Source of the DNA: a virus
Virus record (IMG/VR): IMGVR_UViG_3300042545_000962
Span: 1-25,691 of that record
DNA length: 25,691 nt
Direction: 5' to 3' (one strand)
Part shown: piece after piece, positions 1-6,103 of the stretch
Position numbering within the stretch: the first letter of the stretch is position 1
Layout of the letters: each line of letters begins with the position of its first letter
Notes under the pieces: generated by a model
Database searches by the model: none
Told to the model about the DNA's origin: nothing
Seen by the model: only the letters and a program-made list of their open reading frames with translations
Translations under genes and position numbers: made by a program

Positions 1-894
1 AGTCTTAGCAACAATAGCTTCAGAAGCTAGGGATACGTTGATCTCTGGGATAGCAGGAGTAGTGTCTCCAGCACCGCCAGTGAATTCGAAGTCACCTCTC
101 GTGTTGTCAGTAGGCTGCTTGTGGTACATAACTGATCCTGTGATCTCGGCAGTTACGGTAAGGGCAGAACCAGATACTACGAAGATAACGTTGTTACCAG
201 ATACAGTAGTAAGTTCTGGGTTAGTAGTTACGTCGGTTGAACCAGAAATCAGGCGGAAAGCTCTTGCACCTTTTAGATCAGCAGAAAGACCACTCATACT
301 AACAGTTACAGTCTTGTATGAAGCAGGCAGAATGCCGTCTTGATAAGCGATAGAAGCTGAAGTAGCAGCACCAGTAGACTGAGTGATAGCTAAAGAAGCT
401 GAGTTGATGGTGTATCCAAAGCGACCGGCACCGTAAAGGCCTCCAGCTACTTCAGTGTCAACGCCGATTTTGCTGTTGGCAGTTGATACGTTACCGTACA
501 TATTGCTGTCGGCAGTAAAGCCGTTAGCATTGTTACCGTACTTAAAGTCAAGGTAGAAAACCAGACCTGAAGGAAGGTTCATAGGCTGTACAGATACGAA
601 ATCTTTAGCAGCGATTTGAGCGAATACCTTTCTTACAAGTGGCAAAGCTACACCAGCCCACTGCTCAGCATTACCTGTAGCAGTACCGATGGCACCGCCT
701 CCGGTAGCGTTAGCTTCCTTGATGATTTGCTTGGCTTGGTTTTCAAGCACCATAGCCATGTTGTTCTTGTCGATGTCGTTTGATAGACCCTCAAGAAGAC
801 CGGTTGCAGACCACTTGTCAGCGAGTCTACCGGCGTCAGCTTGCAAAGACTTAAAGCCTTGAGCTGATTCGTTTAAAAGAGTGTTTAATTCCAT
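1..894 (-). CDS. 23: Major capsid protein, T4 gp23-like (3' end cut off by window edge)
   Basis: This forms the hexameric shell of the phage head. The first 298 residues are present; the reading frame is open to the window edge, so the C-terminal part is missing. A segment at about residues 78-115 reads LPLVRKVFAQIAAKDFVSVQ and continues with a MNLPSGLVFYLDF stretch, the conserved core start of T4-like capsid proteins. The N-terminus MELNTLLNES resembles the capsid-targeting peptides of neighbouring genes. At residues 58-61 it has I-K-E|A, close to where T4 gp23 is cleaved by gp21 (after residue 65), so the mature protein probably starts at Ala61. The gene begins 17 bases after the scaffold stop, in an A/T-rich gap with no Shine-Dalgarno sequence. 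Family identity is very likely; the processing site is inferred from the motif. Confidence 0.93.
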   Translation of the reverse strand, partial: MELNTLLNESAQGFKSLQADAGRLADKWSATGLLEGLSNDIDKNNMAMVLENQAKQIIKEANATGGGAIGTATGNAEQWAGVALPLVRKVFAQIAAKDFVSVQPMNLPSGLVFYLDFKYGNNANGFTADSNMYGNVSTANSKIGVDTEVAGGLYGAGRFGYTINSASLAITQSTGAATSASIAYQDGILPASYKTVTVSMSGLSADLKGARAFRLISGSTDVTTNPELTTVSGNNVIFVVSGSALTVTAEITGSVMYHKQPTDNTRGDFEFTGGAGDTTPAIPEINVSLASEAIVAKT

Positions 895-911
895 TTTGAA
901 ATTTTTATATG

Positions 912-2288
912 TTATTTAATAATTCCTGCAAGTTTTTGCATACGCAATACAGCCTGGTTAGTTTCTGTGATTACTCCTGGTTTGGTAGAGATTCCTGCAG
1001 CAGCAGAGGCAAAGCCCTTGGCTTCCCTCACTACTTCTTTCTTACCTACAGAAGAAACATTTTCACTAACTGTTTCGTATACTAGCTTCACTTCCTTCAC
1101 TGTCTCGGCTTTATCAAAAGCAGCAATGACGCTGGCTTTCTGCGATTCAGATAGGTTGCTGGCTTTAAAAACTTTATTGACGTAGAGTAACTTAGCGTTA
1201 AGCAAGTTAGTCTCGTTTAAATCGTTTCGAAGAGTTTCGATGGTTGATAGAGCTTCCATAAGGTCGTCGGCAGTAGGAGCTTCTTCGCCAGCTTTCGCTG
1301 CGTCTTTTGCTCCGCCTCTGATTTTTTGAACGATCTTTTCAACTCCCATTCCGGCAGCAGCAAGAGCGGGAACAGCTGCTAAAATAGCTGCCATTACTTG
1401 CTCTGGGTTTTGAGCTGAGAAAATAGCTAGATCTGCCATGACGTTCTCTTCCATTTCTGGAGCGTGCTTCATCTCGGAAGTTAGTCTTTCCATTATTCTG
1501 TGGTAAGCAGCTTCGCCCAAGGCTTCAGCAACTCCCATCAGTTCAGCGACTTTCTTAACTTCAGCGGTAGTTCCGTATTCAACCATCTTTCCTAGGACTT
1601 CATGAACGTCCATGCCTTTTGCTTCAGCATATGTTCTCATACCTTCCATAGTTCCGGGCTTCATATGCTTCTTTAGTTCGGCAATTGCTGATTCTCTAAG
1701 AGGATCAGCTGCTTCTTCTACTTCTGCAACGTTACCGTGTGCTGTAAGTCCCTGGGGGTTGTTAAGAGTCGCTAGCTCGGCCATAAGTTCGTCGATATTG
1801 ATTTCTGTATCAGTTACAGCTGTCATATCATCTCCCGTCATGTCCATAGCGTCGGCTTCTAATTCGTCCTCTTCTCCTTGTTCCTGGTCGCCCATTACTT
1901 GCATAAGTACGTCCCGGATCAAGTCCTTAAGGTCTTCAACACTCATCTCTCCTACCTCTTCTTCAGCCTCGTCTTCTGATTCTTCAGAATCAACCTCAGC
2001 TTCTTCGCCGGCTTCATCTCCTTCTACTTCACCTTCTTCTGAGTGCTCCTCTTCCGCTCCGATTGCTTCTTCAAGGGTCTCTTCTTGAACCTCCTCAGCT
2101 ACTTCTTCTTCAGAAATAACGGTGGTGGGTGCATCCTCTTCTTCCATCTCTGTGAGACGTTGAGCTAAAAGCTCTTTAAGTTGAGGAGTAAGAGACTCTT
2201 CCAAAGCAAGTTTTGCGTTAGCGATAGCAGCTTCACGAATTGATTTAGCGTCGGCGATAGCCTGCTTAAATAAATCTTTGTTAGCCAT
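912..2288 (-). CDS. 22: Prohead core scaffold protein, T4 gp22-like, acidic
   Basis: This is the probable internal scaffold around which the prohead shell assembles, later degraded by the gp21 protease. I chose the ATG at 2288 (MANKDLF); an in-frame ATG eight codons upstream (2312) is possible. The protein (458 residues from this start) has a helical N-terminus, then a long Glu/Asp-rich stretch (about residues 55-160), a middle helical part, an Ala-rich hydrophobic segment, and a C-terminal domain with LNAKLLYVNKVF, a motif common to scaffold-type proteins of T4-like marine and Bacteroidota phages. It is much longer than T4 gp22 (269 residues). Several (L)-x-E|(A/S) gp21-type sites occur (LEE|A, LRE|S, LGE|A), as expected for a scaffold that is digested. 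Its place just before gp23 matches T4 order. Assignment rests on context, composition and the C-terminal motif. Confidence 0.8.
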   Translation of the reverse strand: MANKDLFKQAIADAKSIREAAIANAKLALEESLTPQLKELLAQRLTEMEEEDAPTTVISEEEVAEEVQEETLEEAIGAEEEHSEEGEVEGDEAGEEAEVDSEESEDEAEEEVGEMSVEDLKDLIRDVLMQVMGDQEQGEEDELEADAMDMTGDDMTAVTDTEINIDELMAELATLNNPQGLTAHGNVAEVEEAADPLRESAIAELKKHMKPGTMEGMRTYAEAKGMDVHEVLGKMVEYGTTAEVKKVAELMGVAEALGEAAYHRIMERLTSEMKHAPEMEENVMADLAIFSAQNPEQVMAAILAAVPALAAAGMGVEKIVQKIRGGAKDAAKAGEEAPTADDLMEALSTIETLRNDLNETNLLNAKLLYVNKVFKASNLSESQKASVIAAFDKAETVKEVKLVYETVSENVSSVGKKEVVREAKGFASAAAGISTKPGVITETNQAVLRMQKLAGIIK

Positions 2289-2356
2289 AATGTTAACTTT
2301 GGATTTGTACACCCATTATATTTTGTGGGGCGTAATAGTAATTTTTTTTACTTTAA

Positions 2357-2377
2357 ATATCGTATCATTCACGATAT
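2357..2377 (-). other. Hairpin in the gp22 leader
   Basis: A perfect 7-bp inverted repeat (ATATCGT ... ACGATAT) with a 7-base loop lies about 70 bases before the scaffold start and 7 bases downstream of the TATTTATA box at 2385-2392. If that box is a promoter, this hairpin would sit at the very 5' end of the gp22/gp23 mRNA, where it could protect the message or bind a regulator. The function is inferred; the repeat is seen directly. Confidence 0.45.
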
Positions 2378-2384
2378 ATTCTTA

Positions 2385-2392
2385 TATAAATA
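2385..2392 (-). promoter_or_regulatory. TATTTATA box before gp22 (candidate phage promoter)
   Basis: This is one of six exact copies of TATTTATA on the coding strand, all in intergenic gaps. It lies just downstream of the terminator at 2411-2436 and about 97 bases before the gp22 start, so something must restart transcription here for the scaffold and capsid genes. That position makes it the best single argument that the octamer is promoter-related. The exact sequence is the reverse complement of the T4 late promoter box TATAAATA, so polarity remains uncertain. Confidence 0.5.
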
Positions 2393-2410
2393 CAAATAAG
2401 TTATAAAAAC

Positions 2411-2436
2411 AAAAAACCCCAGTCTTTCGACCGGGG
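2411..2436 (-). terminator. Rho-independent terminator after the small basic genes
   Basis: On the minus strand the sequence forms an 8-bp stem (CCCCGGTC / GACTGGGG, one G-T pair) closed by a GAAA tetraloop and followed by TTTTTTG and further T residues. This is a textbook intrinsic terminator with a stable GNRA loop. It lies about 30 bases after the stop of the 40-residue basic protein and before the gp22 leader, separating the gp17-gp21 transcript from the gp22-gp23 transcript. No other equally clear terminator was seen in the window. Confidence 0.87.
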
Positions 2437-2465
2437 CTCCCAAAGGTAGCGCCCTAGGGGAAAAT

Positions 2466-2588
2466 TTATTTAGTCTCTAGCCTAGCTAAGGTCTTAAGAT
2501 TGGCTAGCATTCTTTTCTTAAATTTGAGCTTGGTGCTCCGACTTAAGGGCTTAAATGCCGCTTTTCTTTTTTTAGCTGACCCTGCCAT
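2466..2588 (-). CDS. Tiny basic protein (40 residues), unknown function
   Basis: This short gene starts by a TAATG overlap with the histone-like gene upstream. The product is extremely rich in Lys and Arg (it begins MAGSAKKRKAAFKPLSR), with almost no acidic residues, which suggests binding to nucleic acid or to the acidic scaffold. It is followed by a strong terminator, so it closes a transcription unit. Sitting between gp21 and gp22, it could be a minor head component, but I do not recognise a family. Support comes from its start-stop coupling, its sensible composition and its fit between neighbouring features. Confidence 0.6.
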   Translation of the reverse strand: MAGSAKKRKAAFKPLSRSTKLKFKKRMLANLKTLARLETK

Positions 2589-2761
2589 TACTTGGCCTTG
2601 CTTTCGGCTGTAGAAACTTTTCTGTATTCAGTCACGAGCTTCTTAAGCTCTCCTAAAGACTTTCGGGCTCTTGCCTTGGCAGCCTTAGTTTCTTTACCGT
2701 GATTGATTACAAACTCTTGATACAAAGTATCAATTTTTTCGAATAACTCTTGTGATGTCAT
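2588..2761 (-). CDS. Histone H1-like (Hc1-type) DNA-binding protein
   Basis: The 57-residue product has an N-terminal helix (MTSQELFEKIDTLYQEF) and then a basic segment around residues 23-50 with KETKAAKARARKSLGELKKL followed by a YRKVS motif. This matches the pattern of the Hc1 histone-like family widespread in Bacteroidota and in Chlamydiae (K-A-A-x-x-R-A-R-K ... L-x-K-L-x-x-E-[FY]-R-K-x-S). Such proteins bind and condense DNA non-specifically. In a phage head module it could help compact DNA in the capsid or act on the host nucleoid. It is preceded by a 42-base A/T-rich gap with no Shine-Dalgarno sequence. The family call is from memory of the motif, not from a search. Confidence 0.68.
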   Translation of the reverse strand: MTSQELFEKIDTLYQEFVINHGKETKAAKARARKSLGELKKLVTEYRKVSTAESKAK

Positions 2762-2803
2762 AACAAATATAATTAAAATTAATGTTTAGGGTATTCCCTT
2801 AGT

Positions 2804-3097
2804 TTACATATCCTCCATGGATACGTGTCTACCGTTAGGGTAGTATAGGTCGGTTAGCTCTTCTAGCTGATCTGGGGTTAGTTCGGTTCCGTCAACAAAG
2901 GTGGCCTTATCGATGAACCACTCTAGTCCGTTTCCAAAGTCGTCTTTACCTAGTTCAATAGAATCAAAGTTTACCTGTTTTCCGTCAACCATGTATTCCC
3001 CGTCTTTCATTTCGGCCGCTTCGTTTACACTTAGCGCCTTAGAGTTAGTAGTGAGTTTGTTCTCTACTAAGAATTTTTTTAAATCGAAATTGTTCAT
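2804..3097 (-). CDS. Small acidic head-module protein with capsid-targeting-like N-terminus
   Basis: This 97-residue acidic protein has an N-terminus (MNNFDLKKFLVENKLT) that resembles the capsid-targeting peptides of T4 internal proteins, with L-V-E at residues 10-12 as a possible gp21 site, although the following Asn is not the preferred residue. The rest contains MKDGEYMVDGKQVNFDSI and ends acidic. The gene sits immediately downstream of the protease gene, where T4-like phages keep small prohead core genes. The leader before the ATG is almost pure A (ten consecutive A), the type of A-rich initiation region used by Bacteroidota. I recognise similar small proteins in other T4-like phages but know no function. 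Confidence 0.75.
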   Translation of the reverse strand: MNNFDLKKFLVENKLTTNSKALSVNEAAEMKDGEYMVDGKQVNFDSIELGKDDFGNGLEWFIDKATFVDGTELTPDQLEELTDLYYPNGRHVSMEDM

Positions 3098-3117
3098 TTT
3101 TTTTTTATTTTTTACTT

Positions 3118-3696
3118 TTACGCTCTAAGAATGTCACCTATGATGTTGTGAAGCCGGGCGTAAGGATCTACTACCTGCTTTACCTCATTTAAGGAGACGG
3201 GGTTTAAAAATGCTCCGTGAGTGGAGGGATTCGATACGAAATCCCAACACACAAGTTCGAAGTCGTCCTTCACCATTAAGGTATTCTCACCGATGGGCTG
3301 GACTGAGCCTGTGCCTCTTGAAGAGATACCGATCGTATGACCGCCCTTGATGATTTCTTTCACGATGTTGCCAGCTGGGGTGTTCAGTAACTCAACCTTA
3401 CCCATTAGGTTATCTCCATCCCACCAAAGATCCTTCACCACGTGGGAAGCATTTTTTAGTGAGACGATAGGTGATTCCGGGTGATCTAACTCCCCGTATG
3501 CATTACCCACCTTAACGAAAGCTTCCATGTACTTCTTGACCTCTCTTGCAAGGATGTCTTTTTCGTAGATCCTTCCGTTTTGGTTCTTGGCATTGGCTCT
3601 CTGCATAACACCCACAACCTCGAAGATACCGGGTCTTTTTACGGACTCGGTGATCGTAGGACGGAAAGGGGTATATTCAATTAAGAGATTTGCCAT
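3118..3696 (-). CDS. 21: Prohead core protease, T4 gp21-like
   Basis: This serine protease acts inside the prohead to cleave the capsid protein, scaffold and internal proteins after (I/L)-x-E, triggering maturation. At 192 residues it is slightly shorter than T4 gp21 (212). The catalytic motifs are visible: GELDHPES around residues 69-75 with His72, and GISSRGTGS around residues 123-131 with Ser125 or Ser126 as nucleophile, matching peptidase families U9/S78. The N-terminal GVMQRANAKNQNGRIYEK motif is also typical. Its stop is 21 bases before the next gene, and its start is 2 bases after the stop of the 435-residue gene. Its presence gives direct meaning to the many L-x-E sites in neighbouring products. 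Confidence 0.95.
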   Translation of the reverse strand: MANLLIEYTPFRPTITESVKRPGIFEVVGVMQRANAKNQNGRIYEKDILAREVKKYMEAFVKVGNAYGELDHPESPIVSLKNASHVVKDLWWDGDNLMGKVELLNTPAGNIVKEIIKGGHTIGISSRGTGSVQPIGENTLMVKDDFELVCWDFVSNPSTHGAFLNPVSLNEVKQVVDPYARLHNIIGDILRA

Positions 3697-3698
3697 GA

Positions 3699-5006
3699 TT
3701 ATGATTCTAGAGTCTTCTTAATTAAAGACTTTACTGCTTCTTTGAGCTGGGTTTCTTGCTGCGAGTTAGATTCTAGTAGAAAAGGACCTGGAAGGTCTTT
3801 AATTATTTTAGCGAAATCTTCTTTCTTCCACGAGGGAAAGAGCTGGTCTTTTATATCACCTAATTTACCAGCTGCAAGATCTTTAAAATCTTTTAATTTT
3901 GTATTATAAGCGTGTTTACCACTATTCTTTAACGAATTTTTATAGATATCAAACTCCATAATGTGTTTTTCAAGTTCCTCCTCCGGTGCACCGTCGCCTT
4001 CTTCGAGCCGGGGTACATTCATCGTTCCTGAAATATCGTAAGTGCCGTCTTCTTTTTGTTTCGCAGATGAATCGTAATCAGTAGTGGTGGTTCTTCGAGG
4101 ATCGATACCGGGTTCGTTAACGTCATCTTCACTCATGTTTGGACTCTCTGCAAGGGCTTTAAGTACTTTCTCAAAATCTTCCTTCTTCCACTCTGGATAG
4201 TGTTCAGTTTTTGTATCAGCCGACTCACCAGCTGCCATATTTTCAAAATCTTTTTTTGCCTGCATTTTCCAAATCAAAGGATTTTTCTTATAGTGGTCTA
4301 TATTTCCTTGTATTTCCTTTTCAGATGCACCGTCACCTTCTTTATACTCGTACGAATAACCAGATCCTTCCTCTTCATCTTCGTACCCCTCTTCAAGCTT
4401 AAACTTGTTAAACTCTTTTTTAAGTTCGTGAGCAGACATCTTAACGTAGTGTGTAGGATTTGCAAGCACTTTTTTTCTAAAAGCTGCTCCTACGGAGGCT
4501 GGTTTCTCAGCTACTGTATCAGCAATATCTCCTAGCTTATCTTGAACTTTGCTAGAAGCGTTTCTCTCAACCCTGTCTAGAGCAGTCTCTTCACTTAGCT
4601 TTGCTTTCTCCATCTTCTCACCGGGTTCGGTCATGGTCTGGGCGTTCTTGTAGCAAAGAGGATCTTTGATAAGCTCTTTAGCAGCTTTCTCTTTTGCTTT
4701 TGCGTACTCTTCTTCTGAAGGAGTACCGGTGATGCCTGCAGCATGAAGCTCGGCTTCAATACCGTGATCCAAAAGATCCGGTGCAACCATGTCGATAGGA
4801 TCTACTTCTGGCTTCTTGTAAGCTGTTACTTCAGCTTTCTTAGCCTCTACCACCATCCCCTTGTTCTTAAGGATAGCGACGGTGTCTGCAAAGCTGTTGA
4901 ATTGGGTAATGAGGTTAGAGTGTGCTAGTCTAGCATCTCTTACGAATTGTACTTTAGAGAAGTTTCCTTCTAAAATAGCATTATATTTTTCTTGTAGTGT
5001 TTTCAT
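3699..5006 (-). CDS. Repeat-containing head-module protein, probably internal/prohead core
   Basis: The 435-residue product starts MKTLQEKYNAILE|GN, which looks like T4 internal protein I (MKTYQEFIAE|A) and carries an I-L-E|G gp21-type site at residue 13. Next comes a region with FVRDARLAHSNLITQFNSFA, a sequence I associate with conserved proteins beside the protease in marine T4-like phages. Two related acidic repeats occur at about residues 222-285 and 335-405, each starting EGDGA and ending P-x-WKKEDF. The rest is charged and probably helical. The start overlaps the upstream stop as ATGA. Probably a packaged or scaffold-associated protein; its specific function is unknown. Confidence 0.75.
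   Translation of the reverse strand: MKTLQEKYNAILEGNFSKVQFVRDARLAHSNLITQFNSFADTVAILKNKGMVVEAKKAEVTAYKKPEVDPIDMVAPDLLDHGIEAELHAAGITGTPSEEEYAKAKEKAAKELIKDPLCYKNAQTMTEPGEKMEKAKLSEETALDRVERNASSKVQDKLGDIADTVAEKPASVGAAFRKKVLANPTHYVKMSAHELKKEFNKFKLEEGYEDEEEGSGYSYEYKEGDGASEKEIQGNIDHYKKNPLIWKMQAKKDFENMAAGESADTKTEHYPEWKKEDFEKVLKALAESPNMSEDDVNEPGIDPRRTTTTDYDSSAKQKEDGTYDISGTMNVPRLEEGDGAPEEELEKHIMEFDIYKNSLKNSGKHAYNTKLKDFKDLAAGKLGDIKDQLFPSWKKEDFAKIIKDLPGPFLLESNSQQETQLKEAVKSLIKKTLES
3792..4343 (-). repeat. Two-copy protein repeat inside the 435-residue head protein
   Basis: Two diverged copies (coding for residues about 222-285 at 4152-4343, and about 335-405 at 3792-4004) share the order EGDGA, a Glu/Lys helix, a KDF-x-x-x-AAG segment, then P-x-WKKEDF. 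The spacer between them holds a Thr-rich strand. The repeat suggests an internal duplication of a small domain. Confidence 0.7.
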
Positions 5007-5221
5007 CTGAAATCAAACAATTTAGTGTTGGAAGGTCTCTTTGGTCTCTCTGTCTTAGTGTAACCAAAGCTCTTCATTGCGGTGACGGCTCTGTTGTCTT
5101 TTTTCCCTTTCGAAAAAGCGTAAGGGGTTTGGGGCGCTCCTATCGCTCCGGTGACGTTCATCTCGCTGAGCCGGTCTAGGATAAGTTCTCTGAGGAGCTC
5201 GGTGAATTTATGCTTTTTCAT
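5003..5221 (-). CDS. Small basic head-module protein, unknown
   Basis: This 72-residue protein has a helical N-terminus MKKHKFTELLRELILDRLSE (a possible L-S-E gp21 site at residue 20, followed by Met) and then a basic C-terminal part with a TGAIGAPQTPYAFSKGKK segment. Short proteins with a similar T-G-x-x-x-x-x-TP[FY]AFS motif after a variable leader occur in other T4-like phages, as far as I recall. It is coupled by ATGA overlaps to genes on both sides and lies between portal and protease, the region where T4 has gp67 and gp68. No function can be assigned. Confidence 0.7.
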   Translation of the reverse strand: MKKHKFTELLRELILDRLSEMNVTGAIGAPQTPYAFSKGKKDNRAVTAMKSFGYTKTERPKRPSNTKLFDFR

Positions 5222-6072
5222 AAAGTCTTTAGCTCGTTAACAAGTTCATAGTACTGAAGGAGATTGACGATGTGATTGTCATCAATCCGGGTCTTCTTAT
5301 CCAAAGGCTTGATAAGCTTTTGAACTTCGTCGATCTTGATCTTAATAATCTCGTCTTTGACCTTAGGGGTAAGAGCATTAACTTCTATAGAAATTTTCTC
5401 TAGCTCCTCGTTGATCATATTCCTAAGCTTGACCTGTGACTCAGAAGCGGTGATAAACTCTCTAAGGATATCTTTCTGCTGAGGTAGGAAATTTTCATAC
5501 TCTCCGTTAAACTTCTCCAGGAGAATCTTGTAAGTAAGTAATCTTAAATCCTTATCGTACTTTGAAAACTCTTCGATCATCGCATCCTTAACATCGTCTT
5601 CGTTTTGCTTCTTAGCAGTCAAGTGCTCTAGAATAGTAACTCTGTTATCGACGATGAACTTAGGATCGGCAAGATCTTCAGAGCTTTGAGTCTCCATCAA
5701 GCAGTACAGAGCAGCCAGCGGCTTGTAGTCCCGGACCTTCATTGAGAAGAACTCCTCTAGGTCGTAAGACTCTTTGATCTCTTTGATAAGATCGTACTTC
5801 TGCTTCTTGATAGCTGTTCTATCTAACTTGTTTGAGATCTCGATGATAGTGGAGACGATGGTGTCGGCTTTGGGCTGGGATACTCCTTTGTTCTTAAGGA
5901 TGTATTCGTAAAGCTTGAACTCTCTAACTAGCGATGTTTTACCTGTGTAGAACTTCTTGAGTACCTTCACGGCCGGGGAGTCTTTCCTCGATAGAGTGTC
6001 GGCAGCAATTTGCTTCACCAACAGCTCAAAAATAAGGCCTGTGTTTTTATACTTCGAATGCTTAATTTTCAT
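5218..6072 (-). CDS. Conserved head-module protein between portal and protease, unknown
   Basis: This 284-residue, Lys-rich, mostly helical protein begins MKIKHSKYKNTGLIFELLVK. No enzyme motif, signal peptide or membrane segment is visible. Its place directly after the portal gene, where T4 carries the prohead core genes 67 and 68, suggests a role in prohead core or portal-core assembly, but that is positional inference only. A TATTTATA box (6092-6099) lies 19 bases before the start, in the short gap after the portal stop. The downstream gene overlaps by ATGA. Confidence 0.75.
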   Translation of the reverse strand: MKIKHSKYKNTGLIFELLVKQIAADTLSRKDSPAVKVLKKFYTGKTSLVREFKLYEYILKNKGVSQPKADTIVSTIIEISNKLDRTAIKKQKYDLIKEIKESYDLEEFFSMKVRDYKPLAALYCLMETQSSEDLADPKFIVDNRVTILEHLTAKKQNEDDVKDAMIEEFSKYDKDLRLLTYKILLEKFNGEYENFLPQQKDILREFITASESQVKLRNMINEELEKISIEVNALTPKVKDEIIKIKIDEVQKLIKPLDKKTRIDDNHIVNLLQYYELVNELKTL

Positions 6073-6091
6073 GAGTATGTAAGTCTACTGA

Positions 6092-6099
6092 TATAAATA
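6092..6099 (-). promoter_or_regulatory. TATTTATA box before the 284-residue head protein
   Basis: An exact copy of the intergenic octamer lies four bases after the portal stop codon and 19 bases before the next ATG. Context on the coding strand is CATATATTTATATCAG. It belongs to a set of six sharing orientation and placement. Confidence 0.45.
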
Positions 6100-6103
6100 T
6101 ATG

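Noticed and set aside
38-343. Open frame of 101 codons on the plus strand
   Set aside because: It lies antisense to the well-supported capsid gene, with no start signal or recognisable product.
1612-2088. Plus-strand Ser-rich open frame of 158 codons
   Set aside because: It is the antisense shadow of the Glu/Asp-rich scaffold region (GAA/GAG codons read as TTC/CTC and TCT); composition alone explains it.
2385-2392. Reading TATAAATA on the plus strand as a normal T4 late promoter
   Set aside because: In that direction all six copies would point away from every gene in the window, with no plus-strand genes to serve, so I report the coding-strand form instead and leave polarity open.
2437-2465. 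CCCTAGGG palindrome next to the terminator
   Set aside because: Too short and common-looking to call an operator or attachment site without a second copy.
4200-4535. Plus-strand Phe-rich open frame resembling a membrane protein
   Set aside because: It is antisense to Lys/Glu codons of the 435-residue gene, which produces runs of Phe and Leu. No independent support.
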